Assembly (NCBI RefSeq): GCF_002994745.2 | Contig: NC_037088.1 | Coordinates: 52,729,897-52,793,896, forward strand | From: Rosa chinensis | Lineage: Eukaryota > Streptophyta > Magnoliopsida > Rosales > Rosaceae | Length of the DNA stretch: 64,000 bases | Reading direction: 5' to 3' | Shown here: piece after piece, positions 1 to 11,785 of the stretch | Layout of the letters: the number at the start of each line of letters is the position of its first letter | How positions within the stretch are numbered: the stretch's first letter is position 1 | The notes under the pieces: generated by a model | What the model saw: the letters and a program-made list of their open reading frames with translations, nothing else | Told to the model about the DNA's origin: nothing | The model's database searches: none | Program-made: the position numbers and the translations under genes

Positions 1-381
1 AATTGTATAAACAATGTGTTCATAGGTAAAAATAAGTGTTTAATAGTAAAGAATACCCTAGTAGTTACTCATCGAAACAAAAACAATAGCCTAGTAGTTG
101 AAGAGAAAATAATAATATACTTGACAAGAAGATGATGGGAATTTTAAGAAGGTCAACGTGATATGTAGAGAATCTGAGAATGTGCAAGCTTTCACTAGCT
201 ATGTAGTTGTGCAGAGTTCAACTTGGGTATAAGGATCTTCTTACCTCCAATGGAAAAGAAATTTGGTTGCAACCGTACCCAAAAGGAAGACACCCGCTAT
301 CGGCAATAACTAGGGTTGGTCTATTCTTCACTCTTTCATATGATAATTAACTATCATATTTAGAAGAAGCTATAAATATAT

Positions 382-430
382 ATGATTTATATATGTTTTT
401 TTTTTTTGGTCATAATGATTTATATATGTT
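382..430 (-). repeat. Ultra-short poly(A) retro-insertion with 16-bp target duplication
   Basis: The 16-bp string ATGATTTATATATGTT occurs at 382-397 and again at 415-430. Between the copies lie only about 17 bp, a T-run followed by GGTCATA. Read on the minus strand this is a few bases followed by about ten A. This is the signature of target-primed reverse transcription that stopped almost at once, leaving a tail plus a target duplication. The source element cannot be identified from so few bases. Confidence 0.6.
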
Positions 431-522
431 ATAAGAAATGAACTTGCTATATAAAACTAGTTTGGGAAGAATGCGAATTATTCCCCAAGTTTATCTAGTG
501 TAGATTGCAAAATGATTTAATG

Positions 523-570
523 AAGGTAGGATCGAATCGTTGTCAAAAAAAAAAAAGGTAGGATCGAATC
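523..570 (+). repeat. Ultra-short poly(A) retro-insertion with 16-bp target duplication
   Basis: AAGGTAGGATCGAATC is present at 523-538 and 555-570. The intervening 16 bp are GTTGTC followed by ten A. As at 382-430, this looks like an abortive plus-strand retroposition event: a poly(A) tail, six leading bases and a long target-site duplication. Replication slippage is a less likely alternative because the duplicated word is 16 bp and not part of a local tandem repeat. Confidence 0.6.
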
Positions 571-1448
571 ATTTGGTTGGTTGAGAGTTAACAAAGTCTG
601 TAATGACTAATAGCCAAGATAGTGAGATACATGCTCTATAGGCCTTCTTGCTCGAAGTTCTCTGGATCAAGGAAGTATTAAGGTGCTCTCGTACGAAGCT
701 AGGCCACCCTCGTCCTGATGCTGGTTTTCTCATTTTGTTCTTTTTTTTTTTTTTTTTGCTGGTTTTCCAGGCCATGTCTTCGGCAACAATTGAATCTTTC
801 CGATCTCATACCACTGCTATGCTTCCAAGGGCTTTTCATCCTGTTGGAGTGGGGTGGTCGGCTTCTCTTGACCTCGATTGAAGGCAGGTTCTGTTAGGTC
901 ACTCTACATTCTTCTTCTAAAGTCTGTTTTTGATGGGAACGCCCAGCTTCTCTCATCGACTTTATGTGGTGAAGGCTCGGCGTGGTGCCGGGTTAGTGGT
1001 GGTCGGGATTTCATTGATGGCGAGGAGTTATTGATACGCTAGGGCAGGCGTTTCAAGCTTGTCTGTTACTGATGCTGGTGTTGGGTTACTAATCAGGGTC
1101 CTTACCTCTGAGTTTGGGCTTTGGGGCTCAGTTTGTGCTAGGGCTGTTCTGAATTTTGTTGGGCTTCGCTTTAGTTAGTATTGATCTTGGGTAAGCTCCT
1201 CCTGCGAATGGTGGTCCTAGATTTTTTTTTTTTAATTTAGGATGGACTTCGATCTTAAATCCTAAGATTGTCTTCTTGGTTACTTGTGGTTAACGTTAGG
1301 GTAATTGTATCTAAGTTGCTTTAGGGTAGTCTTACATGGCTCAATATTGGCTTGGCTCGTAGAGGGTGAGCCATGATATGTTGTTATTACTTGATTTTAT
1401 ACTCTTAATGGATTGATACTCTTTCGTTTGAAAGAAAGAAAGAAAATT
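571..1448. other. Intergenic stretch, possibly a degraded LINE 3' region
   Basis: No coding region can be supported here. G/T-rich, stop-laden sequence runs from about 890 to 1420 and ends in a short A-rich AAAG tract just before the copia LTR, which resembles the 3' UTR and tail of a 5'-truncated plus-strand LINE. Similar G/T-rich sequence occurs near 47600-48230. No domain is recognisable. Confidence 0.25.
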
Positions 1449-1683
1449 TGTTTTAGAGAAACGGGAATTGAGAGAAAATTGTTGTGTATTCTCATTAATA
1501 ATAGGGGCATCTTTATATAGAGGATTACAATGCATAGAATCTGAATTGTATAAGAAAAGATAATCATACAATGAATGGATATCTCTAAGATATTCTCCGA
1601 GATTATCTCTAATTAAAACCCTATTACTACTAGGTCAAGTAACCTAGAGTTTAGGTCAGACACAATTTGGATTTACTTAAACA
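1449..1683 (-). repeat. 3' LTR of the copia element
   Basis: This 235-bp repeat starts TGTTTTAGAG and ends ACTTAAACA. It matches 10930-11164 with about 94 percent identity by manual alignment. Because the coding pieces read on the minus strand, this left copy is the 3' LTR. Confidence 0.88.
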
Positions 1684-4600
1684 CTCTCCCTTTTGTAGCC
1701 CAAACGCGGTGCTTCTCTCGTTGCCTCGTTAAAAACCTTGCCGAGTAACAAAAACCATGTGGGACAAAAATAACCTTGGTCGAAGGGGAAAAAGAGCACA
1801 ACACACATTTCACATTTCGAGACCATACATGTAGGCATCTCCCCCTGATGACTACGGTCATGGGAGTTCGGATAACTTCCGCAAACGATCTACCAACATA
1901 TTCCTCGAAAGTGGAATTTAGGCAATGATTTAGTGAGCAAGCCTGCCACACTGTCCTCAGATTGAACCTAGTTCACTTTGATCTTAACGAGAGTTTGTTG
2001 TTGCTGATTATCCTTGGTGTTGTCGCTTTTGATGTAGCCTTACTTCATTTGTTCAAAACAAGCAGCATTATCCTAAATGCTCGTAGGCTCATATGTGGTA
2101 AACTTTAAACCACAATTTTTCGAACATGCGTAATTTGGGATCCAATCCACATACATTCATGAACCACTTCATGAAGAGCAATGATCTCTGCATTGTTCGA
2201 AGATATAGCGATTAGGGTTTGTTCTGTAGAACTCCAAGATATCATGGTCTTCACTCATGGTGAACACTTAACCAGTTTGGAAATGACTTTTGTGTGAGTC
2301 AGAGAGATACCCAACATCAGCAAAACATTTCAAAATGCTTATCGTTTTGAGATGGGGATAATGGACGCAGGCCAGTGTTGGTGGCGTTCTTGGTGTGTGA
2401 TGGGTCCGAATCCATCTTCTCTCTGTAGGGATAGAACGAGCCCATATCAATCATACATCTCAAGTACCGAATGATATCTTTTACACCAATCTAATGTCGT
2501 CGCATTGGCGCAAAGCTATACCTTAGCTAACAAGTTCACTACATATGAGATGTCCGGTCTTGTGCATTGAGTTAAGTACAATAATACGCCTATTGTACTC
2601 AAGTAAGACACTTTTGCCTCTAGCATATCTTCGTCATGATCCTTCAGATGAAGAGGATCATTTTCAAGATCAAGACTACGGACGATCATGGAGGTGCTTG
2701 AAGTTTTGACCTTGTCAAAATGCCTAAGCATCTATCAAGTATCAACACGATGCTCAAGTTCCAAACCAAGACATAATCGTGTTCTCTCAAAATCCTTCAT
2801 CTCAAACTCATATTTCAAGTGTTCAGCGGTTTCCCTTAACTCTTTAAGGGCTTCTAATGAAGATCATGTCTAACTTGAACTGCGATAGAATCTGAAACTT
2901 GTTATGGAAACGCACATGCATATCCATTCCCAATCAAGTAGTCACTTTAGTGAGCGTTTCAATCTTGTTACAAACGCCCTCCGTGGTCTAGAGCCACTTG
3001 ACTTGGGTAAATGAAGTCCACCATAAACCTTCATGTATATTCTGTATCTAGATCCCTATAGAGATACGTAGTGACCACATTCGTAAGCTGCATGATCAGT
3101 TATTTGGAAACTACCAAACTGACAGGGTAGTGGACTGTAATGACATCCATTACGAGAGAATATATCTCATCGTAGTCGATTCCAAGGCGTTTTGTGAGAA
3201 GCCTTGCGCCATAAGGCGAGATTGCCATATCTTTTTCTCATCATGCTTTCTAACAAAGACCCATTAGTCCATAGGTTTTATGTTAGGAGGTGTTGACATC
3301 ACTGGCTCAAAAACCTTCCTCTTCGTTAGAGAGCCCAACTTAACCTGGATCGCATCTTTCCATTTAGGCCAGATTTCTCTACGTTGGCATTCATTTATCA
3401 ACGGAGCGTGGTTCGATGTCATCAGACTCAACAAACTCATGAGCAACGAAATGCATGACTACATCATCAATTATGATAGAGTTTCTATCCCACGTCTCAT
3501 GTACACTAGTGTAATTTTCATAGAGCTCTATATTCTCAGGAATAGGTTCTGATGTTGAGGCGTCCCCCAACGATAACCATAATTCGGAAGATTCTAATGA
3601 GACCGATTTTGAGTCTTGATGATCAAAGGATTGGAAGGTGCCAAAGCATCCTTCGAACCCATGGGCCTCCTACGCATCCTGGCAGGGGTCATGGCCTATA
3701 ACACTAGAGTGCCATTCTATTTGGTGTTAGCGCCATGCCTACCTCCGTGTAGGGTGGCGCTATGTCCTCTCGTAGGGACGTCCATCCTTACAAGCATGTT
3801 TGCAGCATATTTGTGTGATCTCGTCACTTTAACGGGGATCAGATGAGACATAATGGGGACAGACCATGACAATTCATGTCGTTCCTGCTGAACAGTCGTG
3901 TTCTTATCTCCCCCTAACGACGGGAAGACTGTCTCATCAAAGTGACAACCCGTAAATCTAGCGGTAATGAGATCGCCTTGCAAGGGCATTAAGTGGCGGA
4001 CGATTGTCGGAGTCTCGAATCCAACGTAGTTGCCCATTCGTCTGTAAGGACCCTTCATAGAGCGTTGTGGCGGCACAATTGGCACATAAATGACACATTC
4101 AAATATGCGTAAGTACGATACTTGTACCCAGTCACTAGCTGTAACGCAAAGGTAGATTGAGTGGTGGTGGGTCGTAGACGAATTAGCATAGCTACATGTG
4201 ATATTGCATCACCCCAAGCGGATATAAGGAGATTGGTGCGCATTACCAATGTCCTGACTACCATCGTAGTCGTTTTTGAGAGACAATTTGGGTGTTTTCA
4301 TGAGAATATGATGTCCAACATCAGTCCCATTGCAATATCCATCAAAAATCTTCGATGTAAACCATTTAGCATCGTCATGTCCAATTGAAGGAATAGGATG
4401 ATCCGGGAAGTGAGCCCGTTGTTATATGATATGTGCTAGGAGTGTAGTATAAGCAGCATTACAAGTGGACAATGGCACAACACGTGACCAGCGTGTTGGC
4501 GTGTCAACCAACATCATGAGATATTTAACCGTCCGCAGGTTGGTTGAATCAGTCCACAGAATCCCCATGGATTTCTATATAAGAACAGAACGAGTATTTT

Positions 4601-5660
4601 CATATCCTTTGCATAGGACGGTCTCAGTCCTAATTTCCCTAATGAACAAGCTTTGTAAACGAGCGAGAGACTTTAGAAGCAACCAATGAGGATTTTGGTT
4701 GGGCCTGAGTGTCTGAAACGCTATTTGAAGCAAAGTTGGTTATTACAGCATCACCTAGGGCGTCATCACTTGATGTACGCTATCCATGGCGTCATGGATA
4801 AGGACTATGCCAGCCCTAGGCTGGTGGTGGAAGGTGGAGACTCCAGTGGCAGCTGCGGCGGTCACACTTAGTCCAGGAATCAACTTTTGATTCATGCTTC
4901 GTTTCACTCGAAGGAAAGGATGTCCATGTGAAGTATTTGGTAGACGGATCATCGTATCATGACCAGGATGACCTATCATGTCGTGACAAAGCCAATATGT
5001 GTCTAAATCCAAGAGATCTTTTCTCATGACTTTATTGGATTTAATAGCTCGAATAGTGACATAGAGTCCACTCGAGAGACACATAAACTTCTTTAAGATG
5101 CACCTTTGTTCGTAATCATTAGAGGTATTGCAAAGGAACTCATTTTCGTTCTCTACATGTGTTTTTGCATGAAATCCGTTGGCTATTCATAGGTGCGATT
5201 GGCCCTAGGAGCATAGAGAGTTTTTGTGACAGTAATTAAGGTACCATTTAGCAAGTGGAACTTGGGCTATTCCATGTCCTTGAATTAATACTGATGGCCC
5301 AGCCCTCGTAGTCACAAAGTAATATACTCAGAATCAAAATGGAGTCATAATGAAAAGAACTCGAAATTTTATTCATAAGCTAACGGAGTTACATCATTGT
5401 CTCTTTGACGAAAGAAAATCTAATCCAAAATGCTAGCTAATGCAAAACAATGGTGGTCGTCTAACTTCTTTTGGTAACTAAAAAATAAATGTGACCAGGT
5501 GAGTAGAGAGATGTCGGTGGAGCAAGGCTTGCTTAAGTACCACTAATCTTAGAACCTTCCTAGACATCACACTTATTTTGGGTGAGCCTACTTTGAAGAA
5601 ATACTAAACCATTGGCATCTACTACAAAAATATATGGCAATTGCCTATTACATCTCTTGG
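1684..5660 (-). pseudogene. Copia pol remnant (GAG-pre-integrase, integrase, RT, RNase H)
   Basis: Fragments in all three minus-strand frames add up to a decayed copia Pol. Around 4900-5030 a piece containing LDTYWLCHDMIGHPGHD matches the GAG-pre-integrase domain. At 3720-4085 a piece with GPYRRMGNYVGF and GDLITARFTGCHF matches the end of integrase. At 3260-3450 WPKWKDAIQVKLGSL and the following residues mark the start of the RT domain. At 2516-2731 YLSTIGVLLYLTQCTRPDIS is the RT/RNase H junction motif. Frame changes and stops separate every block, so no functional polyprotein is made. Confidence 0.82.
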
Positions 5661-5673
5661 AAAATAAAAAGAC

Positions 5674-6512
5674 TTAATCAAAATCGCCAGTCTTTGGATC
5701 TTGGCCTTTGAAGTCTTCAACCCTTAGAGCGAGATCGTCATCTTGATCTTCTTGCTCCATGTAATTTGCTTCCCTTGATTCACGATACGTCTTGTACGCT
5801 TTAGCAACATTCTGGGGTGAATTACATGCTTTAGCCCAATGTCCAGACGCTCCACACCAAAGACAAGCATCATCATGGTCAGGCTCCCTTGATCGAGGTG
5901 CGCCTAGAGCGTGTTGGGGACAGCTATGATCCTTGGTGGCACCACCTCCATAGCCGGAGGCTTTGCCTCTCTCTCTCTTCACATGTTGACCTCTACGGTT
6001 CCGTGCAGGCCTATCTTGGTGGTTTCCTTCCTCTTTGGGGCTAGAATATGAACCAGAACGTCCAGAATAATCCCTTTCCTTAGGGTTTCGCTCCTGGCGC
6101 CCTTCCGTAGGGGCGCAACTATAATGAGACTCCTGAATTGGCTTTTCTCCCACGGATCTAGAGTTATAGTTCTTCACAAGTATGTTGTCGTGCTTTTCAG
6201 CTACGTTCATTGCACCAATAAGCTTATGAAATTTTGTGATGCGTCCAGCATTGACATCAATCTGATAGTTCTTGGCTATCATCAATGCAGAGACGGGGAA
6301 GGTAGAGAGAGTCTTTGTATCAGTGTTTTTCTGCCCACAGAATTCCATCAAAAACTTGATACGAAGTGCTTCTGAATTGTAGTCAAGTACAGACTTAAAA
6401 TCACAAAAGCAGAGGCTATGCCATCTTACTTCTAAATTAGGAAGCAGGGTGTCACGAACTTTATCAAAACACTGATCGAGTTCTACCCATAGTTTTCTGG
6501 GTCTTCCTCATT
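5674..6512 (-). pseudogene. Copia Gag, C-terminal part with zinc knuckle
   Basis: The minus-strand frame from about 6485 to 5674 is largely open. It encodes the distal half of a copia Gag: a helical part containing LSTFPVSALMIAKNYQIDV, a basic Arg/Gly/Ser-rich stretch, and one CCHC knuckle (CLWCGASGHWAKAC) for nucleic-acid binding. The reading frame is cut at 6512 by the insertion of the solo LTR at 6518, and its N-terminal half lies beyond it at 9667-9930. A frameshift is also apparent just before the cut. The protein cannot be made as a unit. Confidence 0.8.
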
Positions 6513-6811
6513 GAGGTTGTAATACCCCGAAAAATCCAAATTAAATTCCGTGGATTTTTATAATTGATTTCTCGGTATTAGGAGCGAGTACGAAGCTTGG
6601 AGAAGTTGTGGAAGTAGTTCGAACGATTTTATTTTCGAAATCGAACGTTATTTAGGGGAATCTCAAAAAGTGACTTTTTATATGTATGGAATTTGGGAAA
6701 ACTTCCTTCATGAAAGTTGTGGAGCTCGTCGATACGATCTCGTGCATATATGGAACGCAATATTCGGAGTTCGTATGAATAAGTTATGAATATTTGAAAT
6801 TTGAGAATTTT

Positions 6812-6820
6812 CTATAAATA
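6812..6820 (+). promoter_or_regulatory. TATA box of the solo LTR
   Basis: CTATAAATA lies about 295 bp inside the LTR start. It is followed 40-80 bp downstream by a C/T-rich, CpG-rich block, as expected for a plant LTR promoter. Activity is inferred only from sequence. Confidence 0.4.
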
Positions 6821-7691
6821 TCAGAAAAATTCTGATTTTTCATTAAGGACGGAAACGATTCAAATTTGCGGAACAGTCCCTCCCCCGATCTCTCTCTCTC
6901 TCGGCCTCAGACCCGCCGGGTCAGACGCGACCCGACCCGGGAATTTCTCCTCCCTCCGGCCTCCTCCGGCCCCGGACCCGGGCTCCTCCGTGATCGCCGC
7001 TCCAAGCCCGGCCTCCCTACGGTGTCGTCTTGCCCCGAAGCTGCCCCGAAAGCTGGATCGAAGCCACCCAGCCCCCGATAGGCGACCCGACCTGAAAACC
7101 TATTTTCCGGCATCATCTCGGCCGATCCTCTCGGTTTTGGGTTCTCCTTCTCCCCCTGATCATCCCCATGTAAGTCTTTCATCACGATTTTGTGTATAGA
7201 ACGCTAGATCATGGTTTGACTTTTTGGACGGTTCTGATTGAATCTGGGTTTTGGATCGACGATCCAGATTAACCCAAACTTCAAAGCTTGATCTAGGACG
7301 ATCTAGGCCAAACCAGACTTAGCTCCAGTTATGAAAGTTGATCACCCTTTAATTCTGAAGAAGTTTGTAGTTGGTCACTTTGCCATCGGAGGTGGTTGGC
7401 CCGGCGTTGACTGCCGGCGTTGACCGCCGGTTTGACCGCCGCTTGTGGCGGCGCGTGGCGGCGCGTCCTGCCGTAGTTTTGTGTTCTGTTTTCAGTTTAT
7501 TCATCTGTGCATCCATACGAGCGTTTTGATATATTATAAGAATATTTTAGAAAAAGTTGATAAATAGTGGATTTACGTTTTTACGTTTATCTTCGGTTTT
7601 CGATCTGTGAAGATCAGACCATCGGTTTTACTTCAAATTTTAGTATGATGATCGTATGACTGTCCCGATGACTTTGTGTGGTCACGGGCGA

Positions 7692-8012
7692 AGATCCGAC
7701 CGTTGGATCTTCGTATAATTGTGAAATAGTGATTCGGAAGGCGATTCGTGAGAATCCGACCGTCGGATTTTCATGAAAATTTGTAGAGATGTTTATAAGG
7801 ACGATTCAGGAAGATCCGACCGTTGGATCTTCGTGATAATTTTGGAGGATGATCCTAAGGGCGATCCGTGAGGATCCGACCGTTGGATCATCATATAATT
7901 TCGATCCGACCATTGGATCATCTTTATTTTCGAATCCGACCGTTGGATGACCTTTATTTTCGAATCCGACCGTTGGATCGTCTTTATTTTAGAATCCGAC
8001 CGTTGGATCGTC
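7692..8012 (+). repeat. Array of GATCCGACCGTTGGATC units in the solo LTR
   Basis: Eight variants of the imperfect palindrome GATCCGACCGTTGGATC occur in about 320 bp, with spacing shrinking from ~60 bp to ~30 bp towards the end of the array. Each can pair with itself. The array lies in the transcribed half of the LTR. Confidence 0.7.
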
Positions 8013-8848
8013 GTTTAAGTTTATTTCGTGTTTCGTTTACTAAGCAAAGACCATACTTGATTAGGTACTTGACGGTTTGAGTTGACGAGTGTTCGGAATA
8101 TTGATATATTCGACTTTTTAGAAGACGCAGCTGGATTAGAGGTGAGTAAACCTCACATGGTTCATATTACGAACCGAATAAATTTAATTACCTTATTTTT
8201 TTGTGGTAATTGTGTGAAAATATTTATGGAATAAATATTTGTTTTAAATCATATGGACTTGATCAACTACGGTCCATAGGTAAGTAAAATGATTTCATTA
8301 TACAAATGAATTTCACGGTTTTTATACTTGAACTATAGTTGGTATTAGTAGTCATTCCTGAGCGGATGATTACGTATATATATATATATATTTACGTGGA
8401 ATATATATTTTGGTTGATGTGTGATTGGCATGATGAATTGATTGAGAATTGATTGGATATTATTCAAGCTATTAATCTCCCATTTAATTGTTGAATAATG
8501 AAATGTTGATCATGAGGTGTGAAAGCTATTTTATATGCCCAATTGTGAATATGTGGAAATTATTTTAAGAAGTAAAGATTTGTCTTGAAATAATATGTCT
8601 CTTATGTGGGTGTACATATGCATATTTACAATCTAAAATTTATAAAGATTGTATGTTGTGAAATTGATTATGTCTGAAAAGTACAATTGTGAAGCCGGGT
8701 GATTACAACAACCCCGTGCTTAAGTGAATTACTGGTAAAACTGTTTTGGGTGTTATGATGACGTTAAGCCTTGGGCCCTAGTCCCTACAGATAGTGCACT
8801 ATTATACTCTTAGGAAGGGTGGTAGTGGCCTTGGTATGCTGCGGCTTA

Positions 8849-9175
8849 CCCGTGCTTTGGGATTATGGCCCTAGCACGTGGATTTATGATTTGATACCAG
8901 TCAACCTGGTTTTCCCGTGCTTTGGGATTATGGCCCTAGCACGTGGATTTATGATTTGATACCAGTCAACCTGGTTTTCCCGTGTTTTGGTATTATGGAC
9001 CCTAACACGTGGATCTGTGATTTGTTACCAGTTAATCTGAAAATTCATTAAAAAGAGAAATGTACTTATGTGAAATTGATCAAATATCTATCCATGATAT
9101 ATTTTGAATATGTGAAGGTGTTATGTGAAATTGATCAAATATATATCCATGATATATTTTGAATATGTGAAGGTG
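8849..9175 (+). repeat. Two short tandem duplications in the solo LTR
   Basis: A 65-bp unit starting CCCGTGCTTTGGGATTATGG begins at 8849, 8914 and 8979; the third copy is diverged. A separate 55-bp unit starting TTATGTGAAATTGATCAAAT begins at 9066 and 9121. Both are recent-looking internal duplications of LTR sequence. Confidence 0.8.
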
Positions 9176-9666
9176 TTGGTAAAAAGAAAATCAAGCATGC
9201 ATTGCTTTAATGTTATTTCACATATTAATGCTGCAATATTTGTTGATTGTTTACTTGAGTTATAAGAATTGTAATTTAATCAATCAACAGTTCTTTCTTG
9301 TTTACTCACGAGCTTTGCAAAAAGCTTACCGGGTTTTGTGTTGTTGCAATCCCGGTACACTATTCAAATTGTGTAGCGGGTAATCTCACAGGTCAGGAGA
9401 ATCAGGGCAGTGATCGTGCGGTTTAGAGTATTAGTGTTAGATTTACAGCATTTGTTTTTGTGAGGAGAATTATACTCATTTGAGCTTACAATTTGATTTG
9501 GTGAGAGTGTGCTGTAATAAGTAGCTCGAGGATTTGGTTTATGTAATATTAAGAGGTGTAAACTAGTGGTTGTTTCTGAGAGAAAAATTCAGAACGTTAT
9601 TTGTATTGTTATTAGTCATGTTCCGGATTTGAATCCTTATTTCAAAATTCGGGGTGTGACAGAGGT

Positions 9667-9930
9667 ACTCATTTTGGAGCCCGTCATTCATATGCCTTAT
9701 CATGAGAATTATGACTTTAGCTTCATTGGCCTCTCTCATAGCTCTATTCGCTTCAAAAGAGGCAACTTGTTGAGGAGTAAGCACGTTCTGACCTGGCTCT
9801 TGGATAATACTTAGGATCCCATCAGCCTTAAGATGCTGGCGCACATCATGGACCCACTTGTGGTATCCTGCGCCTGTTGTCTCTAGTGGAGCGAAGCTCA
9901 ACTTGTTCAGGTTACTAATCCTGAGAAACA
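9667..9930 (-). pseudogene. Copia Gag, N-terminal part
   Basis: This minus-strand frame contains the typical copia Gag start region: LNKLSFAPLETTG, then YHKWVHDVRQHLKADGI and an Ala/Glu-rich helix ending in HMNDGLQNEYL. It is separated from the rest of gag (5674-6512) by the solo LTR. The usual initiator Met of this motif is not present at the expected place, where ATT codes Ile. Confidence 0.72.
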
Positions 9931-10904
9931 ACAAAAGATTAGGGTTAGTTTCGGAGCGAAAAAAGCTACCACGAAAACAATAAAAATTTCTGAGCGTAGT
10001 CGTTTCCAAGAAATTCGATTCCAATAGGGGTTGGATTAGATCGAAACAATGATGTTTGTGGTCGATCGTTTTATCTCAACAAACTCTAAGTTTGGAGGAC
10101 TGTACAAGCTCCAAGCTTGGAGTGAGCACGAACCCCCACAGTTCGGCTTAATTTGGTCTCCCCTATGATAAAGAAAGGGGGGTAGAAGAAGGGAGGTTGC
10201 AAGTCTCCGAAAAAGAAGAAAAATTGAATTTAAAAACTCTAAAAAAAGGGGAACTTTTAGAAGAAAAAAAAATACTTCAAAATAGGTCTCCGGAAAAAGT
10301 CACTGGCGGTGACTTGTCGCAGGAGCTAACGTGGCATCGGTGCTGATGTGGCAGACCATTGCTGACGGTAGTTGACGTGGCAGGCTGAGCTGGCGTTGCT
10401 GGCTGAGCTGAGGTGGCGCTGGAGTGGGCATGGCTGGCAGTGGGTCTGTGACTTTAGTGGGCCAGGCTGTTGTCCTTTTTTTTTTTTTCTTCAGTGGGCC
10501 GCGGGCCGAGCTTTCTTCTTTCTAGGCCGAGCTCCCTCTCTTTCTTCTATGGGTTGGGCTGCATCGCTTCCTTTTTTTTTTTTTTTTGGGCTCGTCTGGG
10601 ATAGAGGGAGAATTAAGGCGGTGGTTCAATGATGCAGCAATTCTGGTGGCCGGTTCGGGGGATAATTTTTCCGGTTCCCGAATTCTGGGGTAGAGATGCT
10701 GCCTGTGAAGAAATATGATGGTCAAAGGTGGATCAGAATGGTTCGAACCGGGCAGGGGATTTTCTTCTTCTTCTGGCGGCCGGTTCGCCGTCTTTCCGGC
10801 CGATTCTTGGGGTGGCGCCGCCGGTTCTGGACTCCTGGGATTTGGGGCTTCAATATATGCATCGGTGGTTGCTAGGGATTGAAGGCTACGAAATTAGGGT
10901 TTCA
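9931..10904 (-). other. Copia 5' untranslated leader
   Basis: This is the stretch between the primer site and gag on the minus strand. It has several homopolymer T runs (for example 10476-10489 and 10571-10587) and G/C-rich segments. No supported gene is present; the short ORFs here are low-complexity shadows. Confidence 0.5.
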
Positions 10905-10929
10905 GGGTTAGAGCTTCGTGCTGATAACG
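10905..10929 (-). other. Primer binding site region of the copia element
   Basis: Directly inside the 5' LTR the minus strand reads CGTTATCAGCACGAAGCTCT. The TATCAG core matches the 3' end of initiator tRNA-Met, a usual primer for plant copia elements, although the match is partial. The same string (CGTTATCAGCAC) follows the LTR at 26543. Confidence 0.55.
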
Positions 10930-11164
10930 TGTTTTAGAGAAACGGGAATTGAGAGAAAATTGCTGTGTATGCTCATTAATAATAGAGACCTCTTTATATA
11001 GAGGATTACAATGCATAGAATCTGAATTGTACAAGGAAATATTATCATACAATGAATGGATATCTCTAAGATATTCTCCGAGATTATCTCTAATTAAAAC
11101 TCTATTACCACTACGTCAAGTAACCTAGAGTTTGGGCCAGACACAATTTGGATTTACTTAAACA
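10930..11164 (-). repeat. 5' LTR of the copia element
   Basis: This is the 235-bp partner of 1449-1683 with the same TG/CA ends. It is the 5' LTR because gag and the primer site lie on its left on the minus strand. Confidence 0.88.
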
Positions 11165-11785
11165 TAAATAATTTTTTTTTTTGTTGTTGTTGAAAATGTT
11201 ATTCATTATGCATTTCAGCAAGCAGTACAATAATGGTCTGCTCATAAAGCCGTTATAAAAGACCATTACGCAGAGTACACTGAATAAGCACACCAAAGAG
11301 AAGTGTACCTCTAAGTACACCCATAGCACAACTACCTTTTAAAAATAATCGTAAAAATAAGAAGCTACATAACTACGAAATTAAATAAAACTACATAAGA
11401 AGCTACTAACAACTTGTTGATCTTTCCCACTCATGCAAAAAACAAAACAACGTCATATTCCTCAATTGAAGTAATCACCTCTTGAACAAGTCGGTGAGCT
11501 GTGACATGTTGGTAAATTATAAGTCCAACATTATGAAGGTCATTGGTTCGATTCTCACTAATATATGTAAGGGTGGGGTGGGCTAAGGGGGTTTTTTTTT
11601 TTTAATTAAAAAAAGAAGAAGAAGTAATCACCTCTTGAACAAGTATTAGGCCCTTATTAGTAGCAATACCAAGTTCATATGGCATCTCCATCCATTCCAT
11701 ATCATCCATCCTTCCTTTAGGACATCAGAATCAACCATTGAAGTCATTACCTCCTTAATTGGTTTAGTATCAACAACTGAAGTCA
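11165..11785. other. Intergenic, no gene seen
   Basis: A/T-rich sequence with T-runs at 11172-11181 and 11591-11603. Nothing coding can be supported. Confidence 0.5.

Larger units (their letters stand above)
6518..9661 (+). mobile_element. Solo LTR of a gypsy-like element inserted in copia gag
   Basis: A 3144-bp unit starts TGTAATACCCCGAA and ends TTCGGGGTGTGACA. Its ends are a short imperfect inverted repeat with TG...CA termini. It is flanked by a perfect 5-bp duplication GAGGT (6513-6517 and 9662-9666), and the copia gag reading continues on both sides. There is no internal coding region, primer site or second LTR, so this is best read as a solo LTR left by recombination. A TATA box lies at 6812-6820, and a CpG-rich segment at 6860-7180 looks like U3/R. 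The size and TGT..ACACCCC ends suggest a chromovirus (Tekay/Del-like) LTR, but that lineage call is from memory. Confidence 0.82.
1449..11164 (-). mobile_element. Defective Ty1/copia LTR retrotransposon (minus strand)
   Basis: Two 235-bp repeats that begin TG and end CA (1449-1683 and 10930-11164) bound an internal region whose recognisable protein pieces all read on the minus strand in the copia order gag, GAG-pre-integrase, integrase, RT, RNase H. By hand alignment the LTRs differ at about 14 of 235 positions. The pol region is broken by many stops and frameshifts, and gag is split by a solo LTR, so the element is inactive on its own. A clean 5-bp target duplication is not visible (AAATT on the left, TAAAT on the right), so the borders may have been altered. 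Confidence 0.88.

Noticed and set aside
720..769. Possible fourth mini-retroposon (TGCTGGTTTTC repeated around a T-run)
   Set aside because: The T-run is on the wrong side of the extra bases for a tail in either orientation, so slippage or simple duplication is as likely.
7868..8080. 70-aa ORF with RIRPLD repeats
   Set aside because: It is the translation of the palindromic LTR array, not a protein.
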